From Streptomyces sp. NBC_01551 (GTDB lineage Bacteria > Actinomycetota > Actinomycetes > Streptomycetales > Streptomycetaceae): DNA of 64,000 nucleotides. The position numbers and the translations under genes are program-made. This document shows positions 24,088 to 33,341 of this stretch, piece after piece. The notes under the pieces are model-generated. The model worked only from the letters and a program-made list of their open reading frames with translations, had not been told where the DNA came from and did not search any database. The DNA is taken from the NCBI RefSeq assembly GCF_026339935.1, contig NZ_JAPEPX010000001.1, positions 6,289,501 through 6,353,500 on the forward strand, in the 5' to 3' direction. The first letter of the stretch is position 1. Each line of letters starts with the position of its first letter.

Positions 24088-25857
24088 TCACTTCCCGCCG
24101 GTCGGCGGGGGATCGGCGGCTCCGGGGCCGGACGTCCACTGCGCTCCGGTGCGCCGGCGGAAGGCGGCGACGGCGGCCTCCACGGTGGGGAAGAAGTGCG
24201 CGGGGTCGATGGTCCGGGTGAGTCCGTACCGCTCGATCTTCCGCCGCACGGGGTCCTTGATCTCCGCGAACACGAGGTGGACGCCGTCCGCGTTGAGCGC
24301 CTCGTCGAGGTCTTCCAGGATGTCGGCGGCGGTGGTGTCCACGTCGGTCATGGGCTCCGCCGCGACCACGATCCAGCTCGGCCGCGGGTCCGCGCCGGCC
24401 AGCCGCCTGATCTCGTCCCGGAAGGTCTTGGCGTTGGCGAAGAAGAGCGGGGCGTCGAACCGGTAGATCACCAGCCCCGGCAGCTGCTCGGCCCGCGGGT
24501 AGGAGCGGATGTCGTGGAAGCCCTCCAGACCCCGAACCCGCCCCAGCACGGTGTCGTACGGCCACCAGGCGCGGCGGAACACGTTGAGGACCGACAGGCC
24601 CACGGCGATGGCGATCCCGGGCAGCACGCCGAGCAGGGCCACCCCGGCGAACGCCGCGAAGCAGAGCAGGAACTCCGTCCGGCGCTGGCGCCACAGCCGT
24701 ACGGCTCCCGGGATGTCGGCCAGGGACAGCGACGCGGTGATGACCACGGCGGCCAGGGCCGGCTGGGGGAGGTTGCGGAACAGTCCCGGGGCCAGCACGA
24801 GCATCAGGACGATGAGCGCCGCTCCGACGACCCCGGTGAGCTGGCTCCTCGCCCCCGCACGCTCCGCGACCGCCGTACGGGACCCGCTCGTGCTGACGGG
24901 GAAGCCCTGGAAGAGGGCGGCCGCCAGGTTGGCCGCGCCGACGCCCGCCATCTCCTGGTTGCCGCGGACCTCCTGCCCCGTGCGGGCGGCGAAGGCGGAC
25001 GCGTTGGAGATCGTGTCGGCCAGGGACACCAGGGCGATGCCCAGCGCACCGCCGAGCAGCGGCGCGAGGTCGGAGAGCCGCACGTCGGGCACCGTGAACG
25101 GCGGGAAGCCCTCGGGCAGTACCCCGACCAGGCCGACGCCGTGCTCGCCCAGGTCGAAGGCGGAGGCCGCGGCGATCGCCAGGACCACCATCACGAGCAC
25201 CGCCGGGATCTTCGGCAGGAAGCGCTGCAGGACCAGGATCAGCGCGATGCCGCCGAGACCCACCACGGCGGCGGCCGGTACCGCCGCCCCGTCGGCGACG
25301 CTGCGCACGAGGCCGACGCACTCGCCGATCAGGTTGTCCGCCTCGACCTTGAAGCCGAGCAGCTTGGGCAGCTGACCGATCAGGATGGTCAGGGCCAGGC
25401 CGTTCATGTAGCCGATCATCGTCGGCTTGGAGACCAGGTCCGCGATGAAGCCGAGCTTCGCCACCGAGGCCAGGATCATGACGGCCGCCACCATGACCGC
25501 GAGCATCGACGCGAGCGCGACGGCCCGGTCGGGATCCCCGTCGGCCGCCACCAGCGGCAGCACGGTGGCGGCGATCATCGGCCCCAGCGAGGAATCCGGG
25601 CCCAGCACCAGGATCCGGGACGGCCCGAACACCGCGTACCCGAGCATGCAGAGGATCGTCGTGTACAGGCCGGTGATGGCCGGCAGGCCCGCCAGCTCGG
25701 CGTACGCCATGCCCTGCGGCACCAGCAGCGTGGTCAGGACGATTCCCGCGACCAGGTCCTTGACCAGCCACTCGCGCCGGTACGACGCGACCGCGCGGAC
25801 CCCGGGAACTCCCCGGAAGAGGGAGCGGACCCCGTGCCCGTCGTGCCGGGTGGTCAC
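24088..25857 (-). CDS. SulP-family anion transporter with STAS domain
   Basis: A 589-residue SLC26/SulP transporter. The membrane part (about 25-420) begins LVKDLVAGIVLTTLLVPQGMAYAELAGLP, the family signature, and includes PVSTSGSRTAVAERAGARSQLTG. The cytoplasmic STAS domain (about 445-560) has VIYRFDAPLFFANAKTFRDEI. It transports an inorganic or organic anion (sulfate, bicarbonate or dicarboxylate); the substrate cannot be read from sequence. The start is GTG 25857 with GGGAGG upstream. The stop of the P-type ATPase gene is only 12 bases away, so the genes are cotranscribed, possibly balancing cation and anion movement. Confidence 0.9.
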   Translation of the reverse strand: MTTRHDGHGVRSLFRGVPGVRAVASYRREWLVKDLVAGIVLTTLLVPQGMAYAELAGLPAITGLYTTILCMLGYAVFGPSRILVLGPDSSLGPMIAATVLPLVAADGDPDRAVALASMLAVMVAAVMILASVAKLGFIADLVSKPTMIGYMNGLALTILIGQLPKLLGFKVEADNLIGECVGLVRSVADGAAVPAAAVVGLGGIALILVLQRFLPKIPAVLVMVVLAIAAASAFDLGEHGVGLVGVLPEGFPPFTVPDVRLSDLAPLLGGALGIALVSLADTISNASAFAARTGQEVRGNQEMAGVGAANLAAALFQGFPVSTSGSRTAVAERAGARSQLTGVVGAALIVLMLVLAPGLFRNLPQPALAAVVITASLSLADIPGAVRLWRQRRTEFLLCFAAFAGVALLGVLPGIAIAVGLSVLNVFRRAWWPYDTVLGRVRGLEGFHDIRSYPRAEQLPGLVIYRFDAPLFFANAKTFRDEIRRLAGADPRPSWIVVAAEPMTDVDTTAADILEDLDEALNADGVHLVFAEIKDPVRRKIERYGLTRTIDPAHFFPTVEAAVAAFRRRTGAQWTSGPGAADPPPTGGK

Positions 25858-25869
25858 GGACAGCCTCCC

Positions 25870-28590
25870 TCAGACAGTCCTCGACCGGCGGGCCACGAGC
25901 TTGCCCAGCTCCCACACGAGCAGAAGGACCAGGGCGGCCAGCAGCGCCCAGCCGAACTGCCTCGCGTTGACCTCGGTCGTCCCCAGCACCCGGCGGAAGC
26001 CGTCCATCTGGGTCACCATCACCGAGAGGACGAACTGTGCCAGGGCGACCCAGTTCATCTGCTTGCTGTCGAACGTGGACGGCGTCAGCACGGATTCCGT
26101 CTCGCTGCGGCATTCGAAGGCGGCCACGATCAGGCACAGCGAGAAGGCCGTGAACGCGATCGACTGGCCCGTCGCGGCGCTGTCGTAGCGGCTCTGGCCG
26201 AGCTGGATCAGCCCGAGCAGGAGGACGGTGATCGCCAGCCCGCCCAGTGCGACCGTGACCAGCACGGGCCGCGTGAGCACCGATTCCCCGCGAGGACGCG
26301 GCCTGCGCCGCATGAGTCCGGCGCTCTCCCGGTCGAAGCCGAGCGCGAAGCCGAACGAGGCGTTGACGACGAAGTGGATCCACAGCACCTGCGGCGGGGT
26401 GAAGGGCTCGCCCGCGGCGATGTTGAAGACGGTGGCCCCGAGGAACGTCAGCACGAAGGTGACCAGCAGGAGCAGCACGAACCGGATGTACTTCGTGAGG
26501 TTGTCGTAGATCGTCCGGCCCTGCTCCACGGCGTAGACGATGGTGGCGAAGTTGTCGTCGGAGAGGATCATGCGTCCGGCGTTCTTCGCCACGTCCGTGC
26601 CGCTGCCCATGGCGATGCCGATGTCGGCGGCCTTGATGGCGGGAGCGTCGTTGACGCCGTCCCCCGTCATCGCCACGACCTCGCCCTTCTTCTTGAGCGT
26701 GTTCGCGAGCAGCACCTTGTGCTCCGGTGCGACCCGCCCCACCACGCCGATCCCCTCGATGCGGGCGAGCTGCTCCTCCTCGCTCATGGCGGCGAAATCG
26801 GCGCCGAGCACCGCCTCGCCGGGGATGCCGATCTGCCGGGCGATCGCCGCCCCGGTGGTGACGTCGTCCCCCGTCACCAACCGGACCCGGATGTGGGCCG
26901 CCTGAGCGTCGGCCACCGCGGCCCTCGCCTCCTCACGGGGCGGATCGACCATGCCGACGAGACTGGTCATGCGCAGCTCGGTGACGTACGTGAGCAGGTC
27001 GCCCTCCGGGTCGAAGCCGGCCGGGTCCAGGTCACGCGTGGCCGCGGCCATCACCCGGCGCCCCTCGCCGCCCATCCGCTCGCTCTGTTCCTCGGCGCGG
27101 CGGAGCAGACCGGAGTCCCACGGGACGGTTTCGCCTGCCGCGAGCGCGGTGGCTGCCCGCGCCATCACCGCCGGCGCGGCTCCCTTGACGAAGCAGCGCA
27201 CGACCGGCCGGCCGGAGGCGTCGAGCGCCGAGTGGAAGGTGGCCATCAGCTTGTACTCGGGGTCGAACGGGAGCGTCGCGAGCCGGGGGAGGGCGTCCCT
27301 GGTGGCGTCGGTGTCCAGGCCGGCCTTGTGCGCGAGCACCAGCAACGCGCCCTCGGTGGGATCGCCCACGACCTCGCCACCCACCAGCTTGGCGTCGCTG
27401 GCCACCACGTACGGCAGGATCGCGTCCTCGATCCCCGCGGCGGACCCGGCGGCATGATGGACCTTGCCTTCGAGTCCGTATCCCGTGCCCGACACGGTGT
27501 ACCGGCCGGTGGGGCTCAGTACTTCGACGGCCGTCATCTGGTTCATCGTCAGGGTGCCGGTCTTGTCCGAGTTGATCGCCGACGTGAACGCCAGCGTCTC
27601 GACCGACGGAAGTTCCTTCACGATGGCGTGCCGCTTCGCCAGGTTCAGGCTCCCGACGGACAGGATCGCCTGGGTCACGGTCGGCAGGGCCTCGGGGATC
27701 GCCGCGATGGCCAGCGACACCGCGCTGACGAACAGCACGTCCCAGGCCTGGTCCCGCTGGCGTCCCAGGGCGAACATCACGATCATGGTGAGGCCCGCCG
27801 CCGCCGTGATCCACAGGGTCAGCCGGTCGAGTTCCCTGGTCAGCGGCGGCACCTCCTTCTCGGTGGCCGACAGCATCCCGGAGATCTTGCCGAGTTCGGT
27901 GTCCGCACCGGTCGCGGTGACGACCATGACGCCGCTGCCGTGTGTGACCGGGGTGTTCATGAACGCCGTGTTGGTCTGGTCGCCGGGCGACAGCCGGCTG
28001 CCGGGCAGCGCGCCGGTCTCCTTCGCGGCGGGGACGCTCTCCCCGGTGAGCGCCGACTCGTCGATCTGCAGGGCGTTGGCCTCGATCAGACGGCCGTCCG
28101 CGGGCACCTGGTCCCCGGCGGAGATGAGCACGACATCGCCGTCCACGAGCTGTTCGGCGGGGATCTCGGCCTCCCGGCCGTCCCTGCGCACCCGCGCCGT
28201 CGCCTTCAGCATCGACTTCAGCGCGTTCATGGCGCTCTCGGCCTTGCCCTCCTGGCGAAGCCCCACGACCGCGTTCAGCAGTGTCAGCACGATGAGCAGG
28301 ACCGCGGTGGTCCACTCCCGGATGGCCAGCGAGACGATCGCCGCGGCCACCAAGACGATCTGCATGTAGCTGCGGTACTGCACGAGGAACCGGCGCCAGG
28401 CCGGAGTCCGCTGCTCCTCGGGCAGCGCGTTCGGGCCGTGCGCGGCCAGGAGCTCGGCGGCCCGCGCCGCGGACAGACCGACCGCGGCGTCGACCCCGAA
28501 CGCCGCCACGACCTCCTCGGGAGATCGCGCGTACCAGCCGTCCCCGGCGGCGCGGGGCTCTTCTCCCACGGCATCCGACCCCACCGTCAT
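25870..28590 (-). CDS. P-type cation-transporting ATPase, type II-like
   Basis: A 906-residue pump with the full P-type layout: N-terminal cation ATPase domain (SPEEVVAAFGVDAAVGLSAARAAELL), actuator ALTGESVPA, phosphorylation loop SDKTGTLTMNQM, hinge TGDGVNDAPAIKAADIGIAMG and about ten membrane segments. TM4 reads AAIPEALPTVTQAIL, as in type IIA Ca2+ pumps. In TM6, however, the Asn/Thr-Asp ligands of Ca2+ ATPases are replaced (WIHFVVNASFGFALGFD; His739, Val742, Asn743), so Ca2+ specificity is doubtful. The start ATG 28590 has GGAGG upstream; an in-frame ATG 33 bases earlier lacks one. It sits between ppk2 and sulP in one operon. Confidence 0.88.
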   Translation of the reverse strand: MTVGSDAVGEEPRAAGDGWYARSPEEVVAAFGVDAAVGLSAARAAELLAAHGPNALPEEQRTPAWRRFLVQYRSYMQIVLVAAAIVSLAIREWTTAVLLIVLTLLNAVVGLRQEGKAESAMNALKSMLKATARVRRDGREAEIPAEQLVDGDVVLISAGDQVPADGRLIEANALQIDESALTGESVPAAKETGALPGSRLSPGDQTNTAFMNTPVTHGSGVMVVTATGADTELGKISGMLSATEKEVPPLTRELDRLTLWITAAAGLTMIVMFALGRQRDQAWDVLFVSAVSLAIAAIPEALPTVTQAILSVGSLNLAKRHAIVKELPSVETLAFTSAINSDKTGTLTMNQMTAVEVLSPTGRYTVSGTGYGLEGKVHHAAGSAAGIEDAILPYVVASDAKLVGGEVVGDPTEGALLVLAHKAGLDTDATRDALPRLATLPFDPEYKLMATFHSALDASGRPVVRCFVKGAAPAVMARAATALAAGETVPWDSGLLRRAEEQSERMGGEGRRVMAAATRDLDPAGFDPEGDLLTYVTELRMTSLVGMVDPPREEARAAVADAQAAHIRVRLVTGDDVTTGAAIARQIGIPGEAVLGADFAAMSEEEQLARIEGIGVVGRVAPEHKVLLANTLKKKGEVVAMTGDGVNDAPAIKAADIGIAMGSGTDVAKNAGRMILSDDNFATIVYAVEQGRTIYDNLTKYIRFVLLLLVTFVLTFLGATVFNIAAGEPFTPPQVLWIHFVVNASFGFALGFDRESAGLMRRRPRPRGESVLTRPVLVTVALGGLAITVLLLGLIQLGQSRYDSAATGQSIAFTAFSLCLIVAAFECRSETESVLTPSTFDSKQMNWVALAQFVLSVMVTQMDGFRRVLGTTEVNARQFGWALLAALVLLLVWELGKLVARRSRTV

Positions 28591-28653
28591 GGTTCTGCCT
28601 CCGATCCGCGGCCGCGGACGCATCCGGGCCGGTCGCGCGCCGTCCGAGGGCCG

Positions 28654-29628
28654 CTAGCCACGCTTCTTCTTCGGCTTGCTCCTCGGCTTGCCGTGCCGGG
28701 CGGCGTACGGGTCGGCCTGGGCTCCGGCGGGCGCCTCCTTCTCCAGCGCCCGTTTGGTGACGAGCAGGTCCTTGCGAGCCTCTTCCCCCACATCGGGGTA
28801 CTGCGGATCGATGTCCATCAGGGTGTGCGCGAGGATCGCCCCCGCGCAGAGCCGCGCGAACCACTTCCGGTCCGCCGGCACGACGTACCACGGCGCCCAC
28901 TGCGTACTCGTGGCCGACAGCATCTCGGAGAACGCATGCTGGTAGTCATCCCAGCGGCGCCGCTCCCGAACGTCCGCCGCGGAGAACTTCCAGTTCTTCT
29001 CCGGCAGGTCGATCCGCTTCAGGAAGCGGGTGCGCTGCTCCTCCTTGGACAGGTTCAGGAAGATCTTCACCACCTTGAACCCGTTGTCCGTGAGGTAGCG
29101 CTCCCAGCGGTTGATCTCCCGGTAGCGCCGGTCCCAGACGCCCGGCCCGATCGAGCCCGCGGGCAGCTTCTGCCGGACGAGGTTCTCGGGGTGGACCCGC
29201 ACGACGAGGACCTCCTCGTAGTGCGAGCGGTTGAAGATGGCGATCTCGCCGCGCGCCGGCAGCCGCCGGGCGTAGCGCCACAGGTAGTCGTGGTCGAGTT
29301 CCTCGGTGGAGGGCACCTTGAAGCTGCTGACGCGTACACCCTGAGGGTTGACGCCGCTCATCACATGGCGGATCGTCCCGTCCTTGCCTCCGGCGTCGAG
29401 CGCCTGGAGACAGAGCAGTACGCCGTACGTGTCCTGTGCGGCGAGCCGCTCCTGGTACTCGGCCAGCAACGACACCCCGGTCCGCAGCAGCTCCATCCCC
29501 TCGCGCTTCTTCAGACCGGCCTTGTAGCGGGGATCGAAGTCCCGGTCCAGGCGCACCTTCGACCCCGGTCGCACCCGTAGCGGCTCGATGAAATCCGCGA
29601 TGCGTTCGGCTCTCTCGTCCGACATCAC
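28654..29628 (-). CDS. ppk2: polyphosphate kinase 2
   Basis: A 324-residue PPK2-family enzyme moving phosphate between polyphosphate and nucleoside mono- or diphosphates. Walker A is DAGGKDGTIRHVMSGVNPQG; other conserved blocks are FNRSHYEEVLVVRVHPE and RRYREINRWERYLTDNG, with the lid-region RTRFLKRIDLPEKNWKFS. The C-terminus is strongly basic (KPRSKPKKKRG). The start is GTG 29628 or the next codon ATG 29625; GAGGTGA lies 6-9 bases upstream and fits either. It is 63 bases before the P-type ATPase gene and could supply ATP from polyphosphate for the pump, which is inference from adjacency only. Confidence 0.9.
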   Translation of the reverse strand: MMSDERAERIADFIEPLRVRPGSKVRLDRDFDPRYKAGLKKREGMELLRTGVSLLAEYQERLAAQDTYGVLLCLQALDAGGKDGTIRHVMSGVNPQGVRVSSFKVPSTEELDHDYLWRYARRLPARGEIAIFNRSHYEEVLVVRVHPENLVRQKLPAGSIGPGVWDRRYREINRWERYLTDNGFKVVKIFLNLSKEEQRTRFLKRIDLPEKNWKFSAADVRERRRWDDYQHAFSEMLSATSTQWAPWYVVPADRKWFARLCAGAILAHTLMDIDPQYPDVGEEARKDLLVTKRALEKEAPAGAQADPYAARHGKPRSKPKKKRG

Positions 29629-29659
29629 CAGTCACCTCGCGTGAGGATGTCCTTCGTGG

Positions 29660-31072
29660 TCATTCTGTGCTCGGCCGGGCATGATCGCCTTCCAGCCGCG
29701 GCTTCCTCGGAAGGAGCACCGCGGCGGCGAGCCCGGCGAGTCCGATCACGGCCAGCGTGATCATCGCGGCGGCGTACGCGCCGCTGGTGAGGCCGGCGAC
29801 GAGGATGGTGCCGGCGACCGCCGTGCCGAGCGAGGAACCGAGGTTGGACACGCTGCGCGAGAGGCCGGAGATCTCGCCCTGCCGCTCTTCGGGGAAGCTC
29901 GACTGGACGAGGTTGACCGAGGGGGTCAGCATCACGCCGAGGCCCAGTCCGATCAGCAGGAGTCCGGGGGTGAGGGCCCAGGGGTTCGGGGAGCCGCCGG
30001 CCATCGCGACCAGGATGCCGATGCCTGCGATGGTGACGACGAAGCCGGTCATGATGAGCGTCCGCTGGGGCCGCCGCTTGGCGAGGCGTTCGGCGGCGAG
30101 CGAGGACACCAGCAGGCCGAGCGTGGCGGCGGTGAAGATGACGCCGGTCTGGACGGAATCGTAGCCGCGCACGACTTGGAGGTAGGCCGCGACGGTGAAC
30201 GAGGAACCCATCAGCAGCAGCCACTGCACGTTCTGCGTGACGAGGCCGAGGTTCGACGTGCGGTCGCGGAACAGGCTGGTGGACAGCAGGGGTTCCTTGC
30301 CCGCCCGCTCCTTGGCCCGTACGGAGAGGAAGAACCACAGGAGCACGAGCGCGCCGGCGGCGAGCAGGCCGAGCATGAGCCAGACGTTGTTGTCGGCCGC
30401 GAGGATGCCCATGACGACGAGGATGAGACCGGCGGCCGACAGGACCGCTCCGGTGGTGTCGAACGGGCGCGTCGGATCGGCTGGCAGCGGGTCCTTGAGG
30501 TTCCGGCTCAGCACGATGATCACGACGATGACCAGGGCCTGGAACACGAAGGCCGCACGCCAGCTCAGCCACGAGGTGATGAGCCCGCCGATCAGCGGCC
30601 CGGCTGCGGCGCCGATGCCGCCGAGCGCCATGATGACGCCGAAGGCGCGGGCCCGTGAGGTCAGGTCCGTGAACAGGAGCGTCGTGAGGATGTAGACGGG
30701 CGGGATGAGCAGGGCCGTCCCGATGCCCTCCAGGATCGAGTTCCCGAGGATCAGCACGCCCAGTCCCGGGGCGGCGGCGCTCAGCAGGGCGCCGACGCCG
30801 TAGACGACGAGGCCGACCAGGAGGCAGCGCTTGCGGCCGTAGCGGTCGGTCAGCTTGCCGCCGGGGATCATCAGCGCGGCCATGACCAGGAGGAAGATCG
30901 TGATGGCGATCTGCACCCCCTGGACGGTGGTGTCCAGGTCCTCGCTGATGTCGTTGATCATCACGTTCATGTTGGACCCGGCGAAGCTGCAGATGAACTG
31001 CGCCAGCGCCAGCGGGGCGAGGACCCGCCGCTGAGCGCTGGACGGCCGCTGCGGGGCTCGTGTGCCGGCCAC
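29660..31072 (-). CDS. MFS drug transporter, DHA2 (14-TM) family
   Basis: A 470-residue exporter with about 14 hydrophobic segments. Motif A appears as GGKLTDRYGRKRCLL after TM2, and the TM5 'motif C'-like GIGAAAGPLIGGLI is present, which marks proton-coupled antiporters. The start chosen is GTG 31072, 7 bases after GGAGG; a longer frame to 31138 begins with ATG but reads as Arg-rich sequence and lacks a ribosome site. It heads the minus-strand series MFS-ppk2-ATPase-sulP, with ppk2 31 bases downstream. The cargo is unknown. Confidence 0.87.
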   Translation of the reverse strand: MAGTRAPQRPSSAQRRVLAPLALAQFICSFAGSNMNVMINDISEDLDTTVQGVQIAITIFLLVMAALMIPGGKLTDRYGRKRCLLVGLVVYGVGALLSAAAPGLGVLILGNSILEGIGTALLIPPVYILTTLLFTDLTSRARAFGVIMALGGIGAAAGPLIGGLITSWLSWRAAFVFQALVIVVIIVLSRNLKDPLPADPTRPFDTTGAVLSAAGLILVVMGILAADNNVWLMLGLLAAGALVLLWFFLSVRAKERAGKEPLLSTSLFRDRTSNLGLVTQNVQWLLLMGSSFTVAAYLQVVRGYDSVQTGVIFTAATLGLLVSSLAAERLAKRRPQRTLIMTGFVVTIAGIGILVAMAGGSPNPWALTPGLLLIGLGLGVMLTPSVNLVQSSFPEERQGEISGLSRSVSNLGSSLGTAVAGTILVAGLTSGAYAAAMITLAVIGLAGLAAAVLLPRKPRLEGDHARPSTE

Positions 31073-31231
31073 CGTCACCACCTCCGCACATCGGTCCGGC
31101 CGGACGGTCACGCCGCGCCACCCGAGCCGCCGCTCCATCTCAGAGTGCGCCGCCCCGCCGCCCCGCGCATGCCGGGGCGGCGGGGCGGTCAGGCTACGAG
31201 GTGGGGATTCTTCGAGCCGGCCGCGGGGAGG

Positions 31232-32476
31232 TCAGGCCTCGTCCCAGGTGACCGGCAGGCGGTGCACGCCGTAGATGTTCATGTCGGTCCGCAGCGGCAC
31301 CTCCTCGGCCGGCACGGCCAGCCGCAGCGTGGGGAACCGTCGGAGCAGCGCGGGGAGCGCCACCGTCATCTCGACGCGTGCCAACTGCTGGCCCAGGCAC
31401 TGGTGGATGCCGTGGCCGAGGCCCAAGTGGCCGGTGGCCTTGCGGTGCAGGTCGAGGGCGTCCGGGTGGTCCGGGAAGCGCTCGGGATCCCGGTTGGCGG
31501 CTTCGAGCGAGAGGGTGACGGTGTCGCCCGCCTCGATCAGCCGGCCGTCCAGCTCGACGTCCTCCAGCGCGCTCTTCACGCTGGTGTGGGCGATGGTGAG
31601 GTAGCGCATCAGCTCCTCGACGGCCTGCGGGGCGAGCTCCGGGTCCGTGCGCAGGGCCTCGGCCTGGGCCGGGTTGACGAGGAGCGCGAAGGTGCCGTGG
31701 GCGATCATGTTGGTGGTGGTGTCGAGCCCGGCGGCGAGCAAGAAGCCGCCGACGCCGGTCAGTTCCTCGTCGGTGAGGTCGGAGTCCCGGGCCAGGTCGC
31801 CGAGCAGGTCGTCGGAGGGGTCGGCGCGCTTGGCGGCGACGAGCGTCGCCATGTAGTCCTGGAGCCCGACCATGGCGCCGTACCGCTCCTCGGGCGTCAC
31901 GGCCAGGCTCATCGCCGTGTGCGCGTAGCTCTGGAAACGCTCGCGGTCGGCGTATGGCACCCCGAGCAGCTCGCAGATCATCAGCGCGGGGACGGGCCGG
32001 GCGAACGCCTCGACCAGGTCGGTCCCGGGCCCCCGGCGCTCCATCGCGTCCAGGTGCTCGGCGGTGATCTCCTCGACGCGCTCGGTGAGCCGGCGCATCC
32101 GGCGGACGGTGAACTTGCCCATGAGGAGCCGTCGGAAGCGGGTGTGCTCGGGCGCGTCCATCCCGGTCATGTCACCGGCGGGCGCGGGCGGCAGCGGGCC
32201 CTCGGGCCCGCCGGGGAACGGGTAGTGCATCAGCTCGTAGCGCGAACTGAAGCGGGAGTCGCCCATGATCGAGCGGACGGTGTCGTAGCCCGTGGCCAGC
32301 CAGCCGACGTGCCCGTCGGGGTACGCCATCCGGGTCAGCGGCCGCTCGTCGCGCAGCTCCGCCAGACCGGCGGGCGGGTCGAAGGGACAGCCGGCGGCGC
32401 GCCGCGTGGGTAAGGTGACGGGCTCGGTGCTGTCGGTCCGGGGCCCGGGGCGGTTCGACGGGGTGTTGTTCTGCAC
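31232..32476 (-). CDS. cytochrome P450
   Basis: A 414-residue soluble bacterial P450. The I-helix is [12 protein letters not shown], the K-helix ExxR is EELMRY and the heme loop is [18 protein letters not shown] with the Cys thiolate ligand. In the heme motif the usual Phe seven residues before Cys is Leu. No ferredoxin gene lies next to it. The start is GTG 32476 with GGAGG in front. Codon 22 is TTA (complement of 32411-32413), so translation should depend on the bldA tRNA. It is 73 bases downstream of the ABC permease gene on the same strand, and a modified product might be exported by that transporter. The substrate is unknown. Confidence 0.92.
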   Translation of the reverse strand: MQNNTPSNRPGPRTDSTEPVTLPTRRAAGCPFDPPAGLAELRDERPLTRMAYPDGHVGWLATGYDTVRSIMGDSRFSSRYELMHYPFPGGPEGPLPPAPAGDMTGMDAPEHTRFRRLLMGKFTVRRMRRLTERVEEITAEHLDAMERRGPGTDLVEAFARPVPALMICELLGVPYADRERFQSYAHTAMSLAVTPEERYGAMVGLQDYMATLVAAKRADPSDDLLGDLARDSDLTDEELTGVGGFLLAAGLDTTTNMIAHGTFALLVNPAQAEALRTDPELAPQAVEELMRYLTIAHTSVKSALEDVELDGRLIEAGDTVTLSLEAANRDPERFPDHPDALDLHRKATGHLGLGHGIHQCLGQQLARVEMTVALPALLRRFPTLRLAVPAEEVPLRTDMNIYGVHRLPVTWDEA

Positions 32477-32549
32477 GGTGTCCTCCGTGGTGGGTGACGT
32501 GTGTGTGGTCGTCGGTGTGAAGTGGCTCGGCGGGATCCGCGCCCACCGC

Positions 32550-33341
32550 CTACCGCCTGGCGGTGCGTCCGAAGGCGGAACGCGCCCAGAGGTAGCCGAC
32601 CAGGGTGAGGCCGCCGCACCAGGCGAGCGCGATGTATCCGCTGTTGCCGATTCCGGTGCCCGTCAGCAGGCCGCGCAGGGTCTCGATGACCGGGGTGAAG
32701 GGCTGGTACTCGGCGAACCAGCGCAGTCCCGTCGGCATCGAGTCGGTCGGGACGATGGCGCTGCCGAGGAAGGGCAGGAAGGTCAGCGGCATGGGCGCGT
32801 TGCTCGCGGACTCGGGGGTCTTGGCCACCAGGCCCATCCCGGCCGACAGCCAGGTCAGGGCCAGGGTGAGCAGCGTGAGGAGGCCGATCGCGGCGATCCA
32901 CTCGACGGCGGTGGCGTCGGGGCGGAAACCGATGGCGAGCGCGACGCCGATCACCAGGGCGATGGCGACCAGGGTCTGGAGGGCGCTGCCGACGACGTGC
33001 CCGGTGAGGAAGGCGGCGCGGGAGATCGACATCGTACGGAACCGGTTGACGATGCCCTCGGTCATGTCGACGCACACGCTGACCGCGGTGGCCACCGCCC
33101 CGGCCGTCGCGGCCATGAGGATGATGCCGGGGGCGACGTAGTCGATGTACGCGCCGCCGCCGGTGGGCGCGCCCGAGATTCCGCTGCCGAGGGCGCCGCC
33201 GAACGCGTAGTTGAACAGCAGCAGCATCATCACGGGCATGACGACGACGGAGAGGGTCATCGTCGGATAGCGCAGCGCGTGCTTGAGGTTGCGCCGCAGC
33301 ATGGTCATCGAGTCGCTGACGGCGTACGCGAGGGTGCTCAT
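32550..33341 (-). CDS. ABC-2 type permease (DrrB-like)
   Basis: A 263-residue membrane protein with six predicted segments, the usual length of DrrB-type permeases. It begins [28 protein letters not shown] and includes [24 protein letters not shown], characteristic of the ABC-2 daunorubicin-resistance family, and the late [16 protein letters not shown]. The ATG overlaps the stop of the ATPase gene by 4 bases (ATGA). Together they form a two-subunit exporter of a drug-like or lipid compound. Confidence 0.9.
   Translation of the reverse strand: MSTLAYAVSDSMTMLRRNLKHALRYPTMTLSVVVMPVMMLLLFNYAFGGALGSGISGAPTGGGAYIDYVAPGIILMAATAGAVATAVSVCVDMTEGIVNRFRTMSISRAAFLTGHVVGSALQTLVAIALVIGVALAIGFRPDATAVEWIAAIGLLTLLTLALTWLSAGMGLVAKTPESASNAPMPLTFLPFLGSAIVPTDSMPTGLRWFAEYQPFTPVIETLRGLLTGTGIGNSGYIALAWCGGLTLVGYLWARSAFGRTARR

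Noticed and set aside
24196..29580. Open frame of about 1,794 codons on the plus strand opposite the sulP, ATPase and ppk2 genes
   Set aside because: Its translation is Gly/Arg/His/Asp-rich with no recognisable domain, and the minus strand holds three clear families with intact motifs. It is the usual antisense shadow of high-GC codon bias.
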